Assembly (NCBI GenBank): GCA_028023455.1
Contig: JAQFVV010000184.1
Location: forward strand, 682,001 to 746,000
Direction of reading: 5' to 3'
Length of the DNA: 64,000 nt
DNA from: Epiperipatus broadwayi
Taxonomy: Eukaryota; Onychophora; Udeonychophora; Euonychophora; Peripatidae
Shown piece by piece: positions 50,930 to 62,634 of the stretch. A program made the position numbers and the translations under genes. How positions within the stretch are numbered: the stretch's first letter is position 1; each line of letters opens with the position of its first letter. The notes below the pieces were generated by a model, which worked only from the letters and a program-made list of their open reading frames with translations, was not told the origin of the DNA and searched no databases.

Positions 50930-51693
50930 ATGGGAGACTTTAATTCTAGAATTGGTAAAAAAATGAATGATGAAAATGCTGTAGGTAGTTTTGGTTATGG
51001 TAATAGAAATGAGAGAGGACATAGACTTGTGGAGTTTGCAGAAAAAGAAAAACTTTATATTATGAATTCTTTTTTTGAAAAAAATGTTAAAAGAAAATGG
51101 ACATGGAAGCATCCAAATGAAGGTAGAGCAGAATTGGATTATATTTTGACTAACAGGAAATACATATTTCAAGATTGTAATGTTCTTAATAAATTTAACA
51201 CAGGAAGTGATCATCGATTAGTAAGGTGTAAGATACATGTTAATGTAAAACTGGAGAGACAAAAATTATTAAGAAAAACAATATTTACAGTTGATCTTCC
51301 TAATCTTCAAAAACATTCTAATGAATTTAAATTAGAACTTACAAATTGGTTTCAAGTATTAGTAGATTTTGAACATGATTCAGATTTGAATGACATTAAT
51401 AGGAAAATAAGCAATACACTTTTAAAAACTGCAACAAAGATAGCTGGTAGAAATAAGCAGCAATTGACCAGTAAAATTTCTATTGAAACTAGAGAATTTA
51501 TGAAGAAAAGAAGGAATATGAGGATATACAACAATGATGCATTAAAAAAGATTGAATATCTCGAATTTTGTAAAATGATGCAGAAAAGAGTTGAAAATGA
51601 TATAAGAAAGTATAATTGTGAACTAGCAAGGAAAGTTGTAGAAGAGAATAAAAGTCTAAAGAATGTAAAACAACGTTTTTGTATTGGTGGTAG
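50930..51693 (+). pseudogene. RTE-like LINE endonuclease C-terminal half and linker
   Basis: Open from ATG 50930 (an internal Met, not the true start). Shows the APE motifs MGDFNSRIGKK (Asp/Asn pair), ELDYILTNRK and the terminal SDHRLVR with the catalytic His, all intact. A helical linker follows (about residues 110-254) with KKRRNMRIYNND and KSLKNVKQRFCIGG. The frame runs into the inserted LTR at 51694, and codons after that (to 51859) belong to the LTR, not the LINE. Confidence 0.85.
51690..51693. other. Target site duplication (left) of solo LTR
   Basis: GTAG precedes TGTAACGG here and follows TTTCA at 54263-54266. Confidence 0.8.
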
Positions 51694-54262
51694 TGTAACG
51701 GTCAGAAGACGTGTGACTCATAAACATAGTGCAGAATTCAACCACCATACAGAACAGCAGCACCATCGAGTAGCGAAGCCACCCATGGTACTGAGTTCGA
51801 ACATAGTTTATCGGTTCCACAATACAATCCACAAAACAACGCATCTGATACGACATTAGTAAATATTTCCTTAGGCACGGTGGTCAGGGAGATGCAAGAG
51901 ACTCATGATTTTATTCTCGAGTTAGCCAATAATCAAACTAATATTAATTAAACATTCATATTTACATAATGGAGGAAATATTATATAGAATGGTTATCGA
52001 ATAAATGAAACGTAACTGCAGACATATAGTTTAAAATTATTTATTAATACATTTTAATAAAACATTTATTAATAATATTTAGGGATTCAAAGCTTCAGTA
52101 GCGGAATTTGCGACATGATTATATTTTAAAGAATACATTTATTTATTTAGACATTATTTTATATTGAGGATTTCAGTAGCGGTATTTCCGATACTGAAAT
52201 GTTTACAATAGGAATACATTTATTTGAAGGTGTAATCTAGCTACATAAAATTCTCAAGTGAGTATTTCTAATGCATGCCTGGAGGGATTTATACCTTTGC
52301 AATGCAAGAGTCTAAAGTATGGGTTATAAGAGTAATGGCAGACATATACTTATTTAATTAAAATATTTATTTATATGACTAAGGGCAAACATTTATTTGA
52401 GAGTGAATTATGAAGATAATGCAGAGGCGGAGTGATATATAGAATAATAAAACAAAGAAAAGGAACACGTGGTACGCTTTAGAAAGGCGATATGGAATGG
52501 CAGTATATCGAAACTGCAAGGCCGCGAATGGGTTTATAAGAATGTCAGGCTGGTCTCTGCCACGGCCCGATGAAGTAAGGTGTCACATAAGCATAACCAG
52601 GGACAAGCGGTACATGGTGCAATTTTCCGGCTGGATGCATGACATTGTCAAATCCTACGGGAGCACCCATTATGCCCGCTTGTGTAGGATGACTGGGGTT
52701 AATTTCAACCCTGAAGAATTTGGAAATTTCATGGCGGAATGGGTCATCGCGTCTTTAAAACATAACACATGTATACTGTATAAACGGTTATGATGAGATT
52801 TAAGTAGATTTCTGACTTGGCCCTACATTACCAACATTTACTCAAGAACTCTGGCGACTCTCAAAGAAATGGGATTTTCTAGAATTATTCATTAGATTTA
52901 ATAAATACAATATATATAAACTGGGAGTTATTATAACTAATACGTCAGCCATTTGCGAAGTAGTAGACCCTGCATTACAATAAATGAAGCATTGAATGTG
53001 TGTCGATTTATATGAAAGTTAAGTTATTAAAGAAAGTAAATAATAATGAAAATTTGACACGCATTCATTGTTTTAAGCGATCATAGAATTAAACTTTGAA
53101 AATTGAAATAATTATGAGCATGCAATAATTAAATGATAACTATAGATAGAAATGTAGATTATAGAAATACGCACCCAAGATAGAACGAGGTAAGCTAGAT
53201 TAGTAGAGAAATTTACACATTAAGTTAATTATTCAGTTTTAGCTATACATATGGTAGTTTTTACATTTTATAATTTAGATAAGTATTATGACGAAGAGCT
53301 ATAGCATATTATTAGAGTACTCTAGAGTTTGAACACAGACAGGTACCTGTTTTATAAGAAGTTTTCTGATTCCATTAATTTAGCAGCAAAAAGTTCACGA
53401 GTGGCAAGTCTTTCTTGTATTTAGATATTCATTTAATTTCATGGCAGCAGCAGCTTTCTCATTCATTCCAGGCAGCAGATCTTCATGGTGAATTTATGAC
53501 AGGCAATGAAAGTTCAGCATCCGATAGGCCATCTCCCGATGGAGAATAATCTAGGTGCTTTACTCCGTCATACCTTGGCAGGGATAAATTATTTTATTAT
53601 TTTTGGAGACTCTCAATGATCGAGAGCAAAGCTAAAGTTTAAGTGAATGTCTCCAGCAAGTCTAAGATGGCCTCTTTTTTATCTTGATCTTTCACATTTT
53701 TGTTAAGATATTTTTAGGTTCTACTTAATCTGCCCTGAGGATAATCAATGCATTTAGTTGGTTTTTTTTAATTAAAGAAAGCTGCCGTTCTATTGTTTAC
53801 ATTTTACATTTCCTAATTACATTTTGGGGAATTTTTCTTTAATTAATCTATTATCTATCACTGACTGATGCTTTTAAATTTCACAAACAAAAAGGGAACA
53901 TAAAATTATTTTAACTTTTAATTAAATATTACATCAGATATTTTTAGAATTATTATTAAATAAAATTTAAACAAAGCAATAAATACGAACTTTATAATCC
54001 AAAATAAATGATTAAAATTATACAAAATTATATAACTAAAAGAAATCTAAATTATATTATTTTATCCCTATTTATTGCCTTTAATTTGAGATCGAAATGT
54101 GTGTGTGTTTATGCTGAATTCTACATATATTTATATATTTCTAAGATTGCTACACACACAACTCGATACCAAAAAGTTTAAATTTGGGCGGGATAGATCG
54201 GTCAGTGAAAGACGACAGAAAAAGGTGAAACTTAAGATTCGAATACGAATCTTACTGTTTCA
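51694..54262 (-). repeat. Solo LTR of the LTR-C family (2.57 kb) inside the LINE
   Basis: Runs TGTAACGG to CTGTTTCA on the plus strand, the ends seen at 3253-6185, and is flanked by the 4-bp duplication GTAG. It shares with that LTR CAGAATTCAA, GTTCGAA, GGTGGTCAGGGAGA, the CAGCAGCAG-rich region (53390-53480) and a terminal hairpin AAGATTCG-AATA-CGAATCTT. No second LTR or internal region is present, so it is a solo LTR left by recombination. The LINE frame continues without shift on the far side once the LTR and one GTAG are ignored. It contains an unexplained GC-richer frame at 52497-52793. Confidence 0.8.
52497..52793 (+). CDS. Unknown 98-aa frame in a GC-richer island
   Basis: Starts MAVYRNCKAANGFIRMSGWS and ends at TGA 52791-52793. 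The sequence is near half G+C by eye, against about a quarter around it, and uses codons such as GCC, GCG, TAC and TCC that are rare nearby. The product is mixed in composition, with four Trp, four Cys and several Arg, unlike the low-complexity frames of the window. It lies on the strand opposite to the LTR's own orientation. No family recognised. It could be a captured host exon, an antisense accessory frame of the retroelement, or chance in a GC-rich patch. I do not see the same island in the LTR at 3253-6185. Confidence 0.35.
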   Translation: MAVYRNCKAANGFIRMSGWSLPRPDEVRCHISITRDKRYMVQFSGWMHDIVKSYGSTHYARLCRMTGVNFNPEEFGNFMAEWVIASLKHNTCILYKRL

Positions 54263-54266
54263 GTAG
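54263..54266. other. Target site duplication (right) of solo LTR
   Basis: GTAG directly after the LTR end, matching 51690-51693. Confidence 0.8.
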
Positions 54267-55337
54267 GAAATTTATATCTGCAATAAGAAAAAAAGAGGGC
54301 ATTATTACTAAAATGAGAGATGACATTATAAAATGTGTAGAAGACTTCTATCAAGAATTATATAGTAATAAAGAATAAGTGCCTCCCATACATATTATAT
54401 CTTCCGAATTGCCCAGAATTTTGAATGAGGAAGTGAGATGTGCAATTAAATTTATGAAGAAAGGGAAGGCTCCAGGTAATGATGGAATTGTAATTGATAT
54501 ATTAAAAGAAGCAGGTGAAGAAATAGAAATTTTTTTTAGCAAAGTTATATACCAAATGTCTAAATGATAAAGATGTACCAGATGAATGGAAGAATACAGT
54601 ATTAATATTAATATTTAAAAAAGGTGATAAAGAAGATATTAAAAATTACAGACCTATCAGTCTTTTATCAGTTTTATACAAAATTTTTACTAAGATAATT
54701 ACAACTTGTCTACAAAAAACACTGGATTTCCACCAACCAAGAGAACAAGCTGGATTTAAAAGTGGTTTTAGTACAGTATATCATATCCAGGTATTGAGTG
54801 AAATTATAGAAAGGACAAATTAATATGAGTCGCCATTATGCTTAGGATTTGTAGATTATGAAAAGGCATTTGATTCTATTAACATTTCTTCAGTGATTAA
54901 AGCATTGGATCATCAAGGTGTAGATCCAGGATATTGTCATATTTTTGAAGAATATTTATCAAAATACAACAGTAACAATTAGATTACATAATGATAGTAG
55001 GAAAGTCAACATTGAAATGGATGTAAGACAGGGTGATTCCATATCTCCAAAACTTTTTACAGCAGTGCTGCAAGAAGTAGTTTGTGGATTAAAATGGGAA
55101 GCTAAAGGAGTGAAAGTAAATGGAGATTATTTAAGTCATTTAGATTTTGCAGATGATGTAGTTGTTTTTGCAAATAATGCTTTAGAGCTACAGGGAATGT
55201 TGCAGGAGTTATCAGATGAAAGTAGGAAAGTAGGACTAAAGATAAATGTTAAAAAGACTAAAGTAATGTTTCATAGATTTTCTCAAAATATGAAAATAAA
55301 GATTGATTATGATGAGTTAGAAGAAGTTAACAGTTAA
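54267..55337 (+). pseudogene. RTE-like LINE reverse transcriptase (broken)
   Basis: Pieces in order: end of the linker; MKKGKAPGNDGI at about 54450-54490; NYRPISLLSVLYKIFTKI at 54640-54700; EQAGFKSGFST near 54740; motif A LGFVDYEKAFDSI near 54840; motif B VRQGDSISPKLF near 55025; motif C DFADDVVVF near 55145-55170; then KINVKKTKVMF. All three catalytic Asp positions are present (first in FVDYEKAFD, the pair in FADD). A stop at 54376-54378, a frameshift after 54560, a stop near 54823, a frameshift near 54945 and a stop at 55335-55337 prevent translation as one protein. Confidence 0.88.
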
Positions 55338-55921
55338 AAATACCTTGGTCAGATTATTAATACAGATGGAAATAGAATGGATGAAATTAATCATAGAATT
55401 AAACTTGGTTGGAGTGCTTTTGGTAGAAATAACTTGATACTAAAAGGAAATATGCCTATGTGTTTGAAAAGGAAGATTTTTAATAAATGTGTTTTGCCAG
55501 TTCTTACTTATGAATCTGAGACTTGGACAGAGCAATACAGAGACTTCAGACCACTCAAAAAAGTATGGAGAGATGTATGTTGAGAGTAACAAGAAGGGAT
55601 CGAAAACGCAATGTATGGATAAGAGAACAAACAGGTGTTACTGAAATCATTGAAAAAATTAAAAGACTGAAGTGTAGTTGGGCTGGACATATTATTAGAA
55701 GAGATGATAACAGATGGACAATTGAAATTTTAAACTGGATTTCAAGAGATTGTAAAAGACCCAGAAAGAGATCACATGTGAGATGGATGGATGAAATAAG
55801 AAAGTGTGCAGGGGTTATGTGGAAAAGAGACGCTAAGGATAGGAAAAGATGGATTGAACTTGGAGAGACCTTCACCCTGCAGTGGATTGATAATTGTTGA
55901 TGATAATGATGATGATGAGGA
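55338..55921 (+). pseudogene. RTE-like LINE C-terminal region and tail
   Basis: Begins YLGQI-NTDGNRMDEINHRI, then MCLKRKIFNKCVLPVLTYES and ETWT. A short deletion after ETWT shifts the frame; 55523-55900 continues with RLQTTQKSMERCMLRVTRRD, WAGHIIRRDDNRW and GETFTLQWIDN before a natural stop. The GAT-rich tail follows. A glycine-, tryptophan- and arginine-containing WAGH..R region is common to this LINE group; its molecular role is unclear. Confidence 0.85.
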
Positions 55922-57294
55922 CAAACATTTATTTATATAAATATTTAAAATAAATCCTTGAATGATTTAAATATTGATTAATTAATTTCTTGAAATTTTT
56001 GAAATATTATTAATTATTTAAAGTTATATAAAAAGATTTCTGATATACATGTATTATTTATTTATGATTTTTATAAGAGGTCTAAATTTTTAATTTATGT
56101 TTAAAGGATTAAAAAAAATTAATTATGAAACTATTTTTGATTTTTATGAAGATAAATTGAAAAAAATAATTATAATGTGATTAAAATATTGTTTTTTTAA
56201 TCATTAATTAAGAAGGAAAAGAGTTACTTATATCTTATGCTTGTCTATTTTTGTACATTTTATACTATGAGTATGAATAGTGGGCTATTTAATTTGAAAA
56301 AAAATTTTTTTTTAACTAAAAGGGATAATTGCTCTTAATTTTCATATTAGATGTTGAGTGTGGGCTTTCCAAAGAAGTATTCATAGATTTTTTTGTGATC
56401 TCTTATAGTCAAATATATGTGTAAAGAACACCATTTGCTGTGCCTGAAGTTTGTAAATTATAGAAGATGAATTTAGTTGAAAACTTTCATCTTTACTATC
56501 TATTAGTTAACCAAGCATGTCATAGACAATTTATATGTGAGAACCCAGTTTACAGAGAGATTTTAATGTATGGAGGTTTGATAAAGATATATGCATATGC
56601 TGTATAAAAATATACTTTAAATATTTAATGCAAAAAAAAATCTATTATTATTTATATATGAAGCTATTATACACATGCATAAAGCACAGATGAAATAATT
56701 ATCCTAATGAGTTAAACATATATACATACATAAACAAGGAGGTATTTAAAAACTAACTTCTAAATGTTTAAAAAATATAACAAAAATCTGTTTCTGTTTT
56801 TTATCTAAAACAATATTAATTTGTTTTAAAAATAAACAACTTTGAATGATTGAACAAATTAGCCAATTAATGAAAGAGTTTTCAAGAAAATAAAAAAGTT
56901 AAACAAGGATTGACTAGTGGGTCTTAAGGTAAGACAAAATCTGGATGAAGTACTATATTTTTATTTTTTTAAATCTCTTTTAAAATTAACTTGTAATTAA
57001 AAAAGTTTTTTTGTGTGTGTAAAACTTGAATTGTTCTATAATTGGAAATGTTTTTCTTTAAGTCTAAGAGTTTTTATTGTAATGTTAATAATAATAATAT
57101 TTAAATATGACATTATCATCAATATGTTTATACAGGCAGAAATAGAAATAATTACATTGTAAAATTAATAATTGAAATATTTTTGTTTTGCACATGTGTA
57201 TGCGTAATATCTTTATATATTATTAACATAGGTTAGTCTTAGAAATATTGAGAGTAATAATAATAGTAGAATATTTTATATTACTAAATATGCG
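55922..57294. other. Gene-free AT-rich stretch
   Basis: No gene or repeat family recognised. Confidence 0.5.
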
Positions 57295-57393
57295 TGTCTC
57301 TCTCCCTCCCTCCCTCTCTCCCTCCCTCTTTCCCTCCCTCCCTCCCTCCCTCTCTCTCTCTCTCCCTCCCTCCCTCCCTCTCTCTCTCTCTCC

Positions 57394-57433
<40 letters not shown>
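57295..57433. repeat. Polypyrimidine tract (CTCC/CT)n
   Basis: About 140 bases of almost only C and T on this strand, CTCCCTCC-type units passing into (CT)n. Serine/proline/leucine frames over it are repeat artefacts. Such tracts can form triplex (H-DNA). Confidence 0.95.
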
Positions 57434-57437
<4 letters not shown>

Positions 57438-59900
57438 ATATGTAGAATAGTTAAGACCATTTACAATTTATGTATCTCTGTAAATTACAATTTAAACAAT
57501 GTTAAACATTTACGAACTTGTTTTGAAATTATTAATCATTGAAATAATATTTGATATTTATAAATAAGTTCAAATCAGAAAGGATATATTTGTATTATGA
57601 AATATTTATCAGACATTTCATATTATACCTTTTTTTTTTGTTGTTATAAGTTTTGTATATACAAACTATCAAAAAATTAATTTTAAAATAATAATAAAAA
57701 TTTGTAACAAACAGAAGAAATCATGTTTATAATGAGAGCAAACTCCATAATATTGATAGATATCAGGAAGTGCATAAGTAAGTTTCTAATTTTAATTTAT
57801 TATGAAATAGAAGTTGTAATATCAGAGATGTCATATTAAAACAGAAATGACATCTCAGAAATCAAAGAGAAACAAAATTATAATAATTGCAATTCTAATA
57901 TTCAGGGGGGGGGGGCTGTTTGTACATCATCTTTTAATCTGGTCATGAATAATTTTTGAGATAAGTCAAGCAGTAGATTAGATGATATGTAAAAATGAAA
58001 AGATAATCTAAAAAAAATAGACAAAATCCTTTCCACTGCATATAAAGATTAGATTGTATCTATATCCACAAAATTCTTTTTATTATAAAGACAAATATTA
58101 ATAGCATATATTCACAAATTTTTTATTTACTTCTATTCTCCCTATCTCATTTTTTAAAAATCCTTTTTCTTTTTTCCATTATTTTATTTCTCATCCATCT
58201 TTTTAAAAAAATCCCATTAATTCATTTTACTATAACTATACATATATTTCACAATTTCCTCAATTTTTTTAATTTTATCATTATTAAAACTGAGTTCTAA
58301 TAGTAAATGTTTATATTTTTTGTCAGATAAATCACATAATAAATTTAAATCTTTTCTCCATTTTTTATTATGCTTCTTCGTTTCCAGATTTTCTGTTGTA
58401 GTCTTACATAATAATTCACTTCTATTACTATCATATTTGTTTAGTACTGTTAAACACTTAAGACCCTCCCTTCTATTGAGCATATTATTAAATAAGATAC
58501 TAGATTGTATATATATAGATAATTTTTAAATTATACACTATAACACAACTGGTATCAGAAAAACTCTTTTATCAGAAGGGATTAGAATTTTACTTTATAC
58601 AAAGTAGATTGGTTTATTTACTTATGAAAAAGAAGATATACGTAATTGTTAAATGTTGTAAATACACACATTTATTAAATGTAGTGCTTGTTTTATTAAA
58701 TATATATTAAGAGATTAGTACATATATCATAAATTAAGTCTTGTTAAAGATTTTTAAAAAAACAGCTGTCTATTAAATCTTTTAAAAACTTAATCTTTCA
58801 AATATAATCATATTATTTTTAAGAGAAATAAATGTGATTGTTTTTTTTTTTAAATTCAAGTTCAGTAAATATTATATTAATTCAAAAATTATTTCTATGA
58901 CAAACTTGTTACATTCTTGGAAACTTTACCTTGAAATATCAGTAATAGCTGTTGTTAATGTTATTCAGGGTTGTAGTAAAAAAAAATGAAAAGCCTGAAG
59001 CAAATAATTTATTTCAAAGACTCTATCTATACAAATATCTGTTTATATGACAATAAATCAATCATTCAAAAACCAATAATTAATAACTTTAATAATAATA
59101 CCCCTACTCATATTACCACTGTTACTATCCTTCCCATCATGTGTACATATTGTAACACAAAATTAAATAAGTCTTATGTGTTATTTATTTGGATTAGCAT
59201 ATGTTGATTTTATGTAATTAAGTTACATTAAATTTAGTTTTAAATTAATTTTATTAGGTTTACTATATACTTTGGAGATTATTTACAAGACTTATTGAAA
59301 CAAAAGATTTCAAGTAGAAAAGCAATAAGATAGATGCTTATACAATTGAGCAATAATCAATATATATCTAATGCATATTAATTAGTATATTCAATAGCCA
59401 AGTCACTGGGTTGTCATTAATGAGATCAGATTCCATGTACTTGCAAAAATATCAATCAGCTGGTGCATGTGATTGATCTCTGGTCTTAACATTATTTAAT
59501 TTTTTTTTTAGAAAGAGTGATTTAGTATTGTGAAATGTGGAATAAAAGCTTAGATCACATCTTACAAACCAGAGTGTGAAAAAAATAAATGTAGTAATTC
59601 TTATATTGGGAAAATGGCCATTTTGTATATTTTTTGTGAGATTGTTGATTGTTAGTGAATTTGAAAGAGTCATGTTAGATTTAGTAGCCCTATTTATCAT
59701 ATTGTAACTATTATATATGAATAGTCATGCATAACCACATATAGAACCATGTGTTCAAAATTATTACATGTAACAATCATCCTAATCAGACTGTTAACTC
59801 ATTGTGTAAATTTGTGTGCCTATGTAACCAGGCAACCATGTGTAAACATGCTCTATGAAATCATCTAACTTTTATGAATCAATAAAAATTATTGTTAAGA
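57434..59900. other. Mostly gene-free stretch with one unexplained frame
   Basis: No domain recognised. It includes a run of 11 G at about 57905 and the 88-codon minus-strand frame at 58217-58483, listed separately. Confidence 0.5.
58217..58483 (-). CDS. Unrecognised 88-codon frame, possible exon or TE remnant
   Basis: On the minus strand it begins MLNRREGLKCLTVLNKYDSN and ends KMN. The composition is mixed and hydrophilic with three Cys, more protein-like than other small frames around it. No domain is recognised, and its bases are as AT-rich as the surroundings. It could be chance, an exon or a decayed transposon piece. Confidence 0.2.
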   Translation of the reverse strand: MLNRREGLKCLTVLNKYDSNRSELLCKTTTENLETKKHNKKWRKDLNLLCDLSDKKYKHLLLELSFNNDKIKKIEEIVKYMYSYSKMN

Positions 59901-59901
59901 C

Positions 59902-59982
<81 letters not shown>

Positions 59983-60042
59983 TAATAATAATAAAATAAT
60001 AAAATAATAAAATAAAATAATAATAATAATAATAATAATAAA
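59902..60042. repeat. (AAT)n microsatellite with imperfect end
   Basis: About 30 AAT units, then AAAAT-type variants. It opens the G-poor segment. Confidence 0.95.
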
Positions 60043-61540
60043 ATCCATTTCTATTTAAAAACTACACATATACATACAAAAATATAAAAAATAAAATTAA
60101 AAAATTAATATAATAATATTCAATAAAATATAACATTTAAAAATCAATAAATAAATACAAAAAATATAAAATAATAAACAAAATAATAAAAAATAAAAAA
60201 AAACAAAAAAATTAATATATAAAATAAAAAATCTAAACAATCAAATCAATAATAATAAATAATCAATAAAAAATAAAAATAAAAAACAAACAAAGAAAAT
60301 TAAAAATTAAAATTAATAACAAACAACAAACAAATCTTATAAAAAAAATTAATAAAAATATTTTACAATTTATAATATTTAATATATATTAAAAAAAACT
60401 TATTTCAAAAACATATTTAAAAATCTATACATTAATAAATAATCCTTTTATAATCAAAACTAAAATATTCAAAGGAAGAACAATATAAAAATAATTTAAA
60501 TTTTACAATTAAAAAAAACTAAATATATATAATTTTAAACTACAATAATCATTTCCAAATGAGAAAAATCATTATAAAATATAACTCCAAATCTTTTATC
60601 AAAAAATAATTTAAATTAATAAAATAAAAAAATCAAAATTCAATTTTTGAATAAATAAAATTAAATAACAACATATTATTTACACAACACTAAAATATCA
60701 TAATTTTAAAAACAATCAAACACAATTATCTTAAAATTTTACACATCCATACAAAATAAAATTAAAACATTATAAATTAAAATAAAAATCAAACCCAATA
60801 ATATAAAATATATAAATACACAAAAAATAAACAATAAAAATTTAAAAACATTAAAAAAATACATAAAAACAAAACAAATAACAACATCAACTCAATAACA
60901 AATAAATAACAAATTTACTAAAAAATAAAAAATTTAAAACTAAAATAATTAATACACACCAAAATAAATAAAAAACAAAATTTATAATAAACACATCTAA
61001 AAGACTATTTACAAAACACAATAAAATAAAAATAAAAAAAAATAATCATAAATAAATAAAATAAATTTCCAAATAGAAAATTTATAAACAAATTAAATAC
61101 AAATTAAGAATAAAATAAAAATAATCATATTTAAATATAAAATATCACAAAATTTTAAAAATTTATAAAAAAATATACCCTTTTCTACCAAAAATATTAA
61201 AAATCCCAAAATTCTTTTAGAAAAATATAACCTCAATTTTCTAATAAATTCAAATCTCTTTAAAACACTAATCTTTAAATTAAAAAATATTATAAAAAAA
61301 TATTTTTAAAATAAAGTCTAATAACTTTTTCTAAAATTAATAAACCATAAAAACCAAAGAAAATAAATGAATATACAAACAATAAAATATAGAATCTTTA
61401 AAAACCCATCAGCAAATTTACATCATTAAAGAATACAAAAAATTCAATTAACCTTAAAAATATACAAAAATCAATATAATACTTCCCATAACCTTTCTTG
61501 AAATATAGAAAAATAACTTTAAGCAAACTAATATAAAACC
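60043..61540. other. A-rich, nearly G-free segment
   Basis: Counting by hand over 60001-61500 gives about 18 G and about 160 C on this strand; A also far exceeds T. No gene or repeat unit is visible. It is bounded by (AAT)n on the left and an A/G-rich stretch, poly-A, (AAT)n and (ATG)n on the right. Confidence 0.9.
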
Positions 61541-61787
61541 AAAAGGGGAGAGAACAAAGAAAAAACGAAACAACGAAAATACAACCTGAATTACATAAAA
61601 AAACAAACGAGAGGAATAACAAAGGGTTATAGCAACCTAAAAAACAGAACTTAAACTGAAGCCTGAAGAAAAACAGAAAAGGGAGCAACACCCGATATAA
61701 ACGAAATTAAACACCAGAAAAAAATATCAAGCCAACAGAAAACCAAGAGAGCAAAAAAAACAAACCAACAACGACAAGGGGTTGAGG
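61541..61787. other. T-poor A/G/C-rich segment
   Basis: G returns abruptly (AAAAGGGGAGAGAAC near 61541) while T becomes scarce. It has no domain on either strand; a minus-strand frame at 61398-61691 is phenylalanine/leucine-rich because of composition. Confidence 0.6.
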
Positions 61788-61865
<78 letters not shown>

Positions 61866-61871
61866 ATATAT

Positions 61872-61909
<38 letters not shown>

Positions 61910-61919
61910 AGTAATAATA
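61788..61919. repeat. Poly-A, (AAT)n and (ATG)n composite
   Basis: About 47 A, then about 7 AAT units, another A run, and about 12-13 ATG units (61872-61909). Homopolymeric frames here are artefacts. An A tract followed by GAT/ATG units could mark the 3' tail of a retroposon, but no body is recognised next to it. Confidence 0.9.
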
Positions 61920-62447
61920 GAAAAAAGAAGCAACAGCAAACACTCAAAAAAAGAGTATGGCCATTTCAATTCCAAAAAAAAAGACAGAAGAGAATAGAAA
62001 TGAAAAAAACTGCTCTAAAAATAAGTATTGGGGTGATCATACAAACCAATCTGTAAACTACAAATATATTCATATATGCTGGTGCAATTTTTTGTTCACC
62101 TGTTATTTTACAATACTAACTTTTAATTTCCTCAGTAGAAAAGTTTTTTTTTTTCTGAAATACTTCAACATCATGTCTAATTATAGCTCTCCAATATATT
62201 CTATTCTCTGCTATATCTTCTAATGGAAACAACTGACAGTGCACTTCTTTAGAATGTTTTTGAGATAATTTTTATAATGTAGAACACAAAAATTATAATA
62301 GGTGCTGTCAAATTGGCATAGACTATGGTAATTATATATAAGTAATAGTTATTAAGATTGGCCTTTTCCAGGCTTTTCAAGAGCATATTCACTACAGTGA
62401 TACTACTGATCATATTCTTCTTCTGTTTCATCAATTTTTTAAAAATT
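61920..62447. other. Gene-free stretch
   Basis: No feature recognised. Confidence 0.5.
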
Positions 62448-62634
62448 CAAATAGGTAAAACTCTTCATATAGTAGTGCCACTCAGTGCCAACCAGAGTAA
62501 TCAATGGATGCCAGAAGGCTTGTGCATGGTGAATAGACACTAGATAGGGATTTTACGCACAAATCTTCTGGCATCCATTGATTACTCTTGTTGGCACTGA
62601 GTGAAACTACTAGATGGAGAGTTTTGCCTGTTTT
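62448..62634. mobile_element. Foldback element F1 (187 bp, arms about 78 bp)
   Basis: The left arm (62448-62525) is the reverse complement of the right arm (62557-62634) with roughly ten mismatches, around a 31-base loop. Recognisable pairs are ATGGATGCCAGAAGGC with TCTTCTGGCATCCAT, and CACTCAGTGCCAAC with GTTGGCACTGAGTG. A half copy lies at 20666-20770, so it is a dispersed family. No coding capacity; MITE-like or a small foldback element. No clear target duplication was identified. Confidence 0.8.

Larger units (their letters stand above)
50131..55921 (+). mobile_element. RTE-like LINE, longest copy, interrupted by a solo LTR
   Basis: The 5' leader (50131) matches the minus-strand copy ending at 34963. 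APE-type endonuclease lies at about 50520-51300, linker to 51693, reverse transcriptase at 54267-55337, C-terminal region to 55900. The tail is GATGATAATGATGATGATG, typical of RTE-type elements with short tandem-repeat tails. A 2569-bp LTR (51694-54262) splits the linker. The endonuclease half has breaks before 50930, and the reverse transcriptase half has several stops, so the copy was already inactive or has decayed since. Clade assignment as RTE-like is from domain order, tail and C-terminal WAGH..R region; tentative. Confidence 0.85.

Noticed and set aside
50930-51859. A single 309-codon gene
   Set aside because: Only codons to 51693 belong to the LINE endonuclease and linker; the remaining 55 codons are read-through into the inserted LTR.
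57248-57542. Serine/proline/leucine repeat frames
   Set aside because: Translation of the CT-rich simple tract in two registers.
61651-61997. Poly-lysine/asparagine/methionine and poly-phenylalanine/histidine frames
   Set aside because: Translation of poly-A, AAT and ATG simple repeats.
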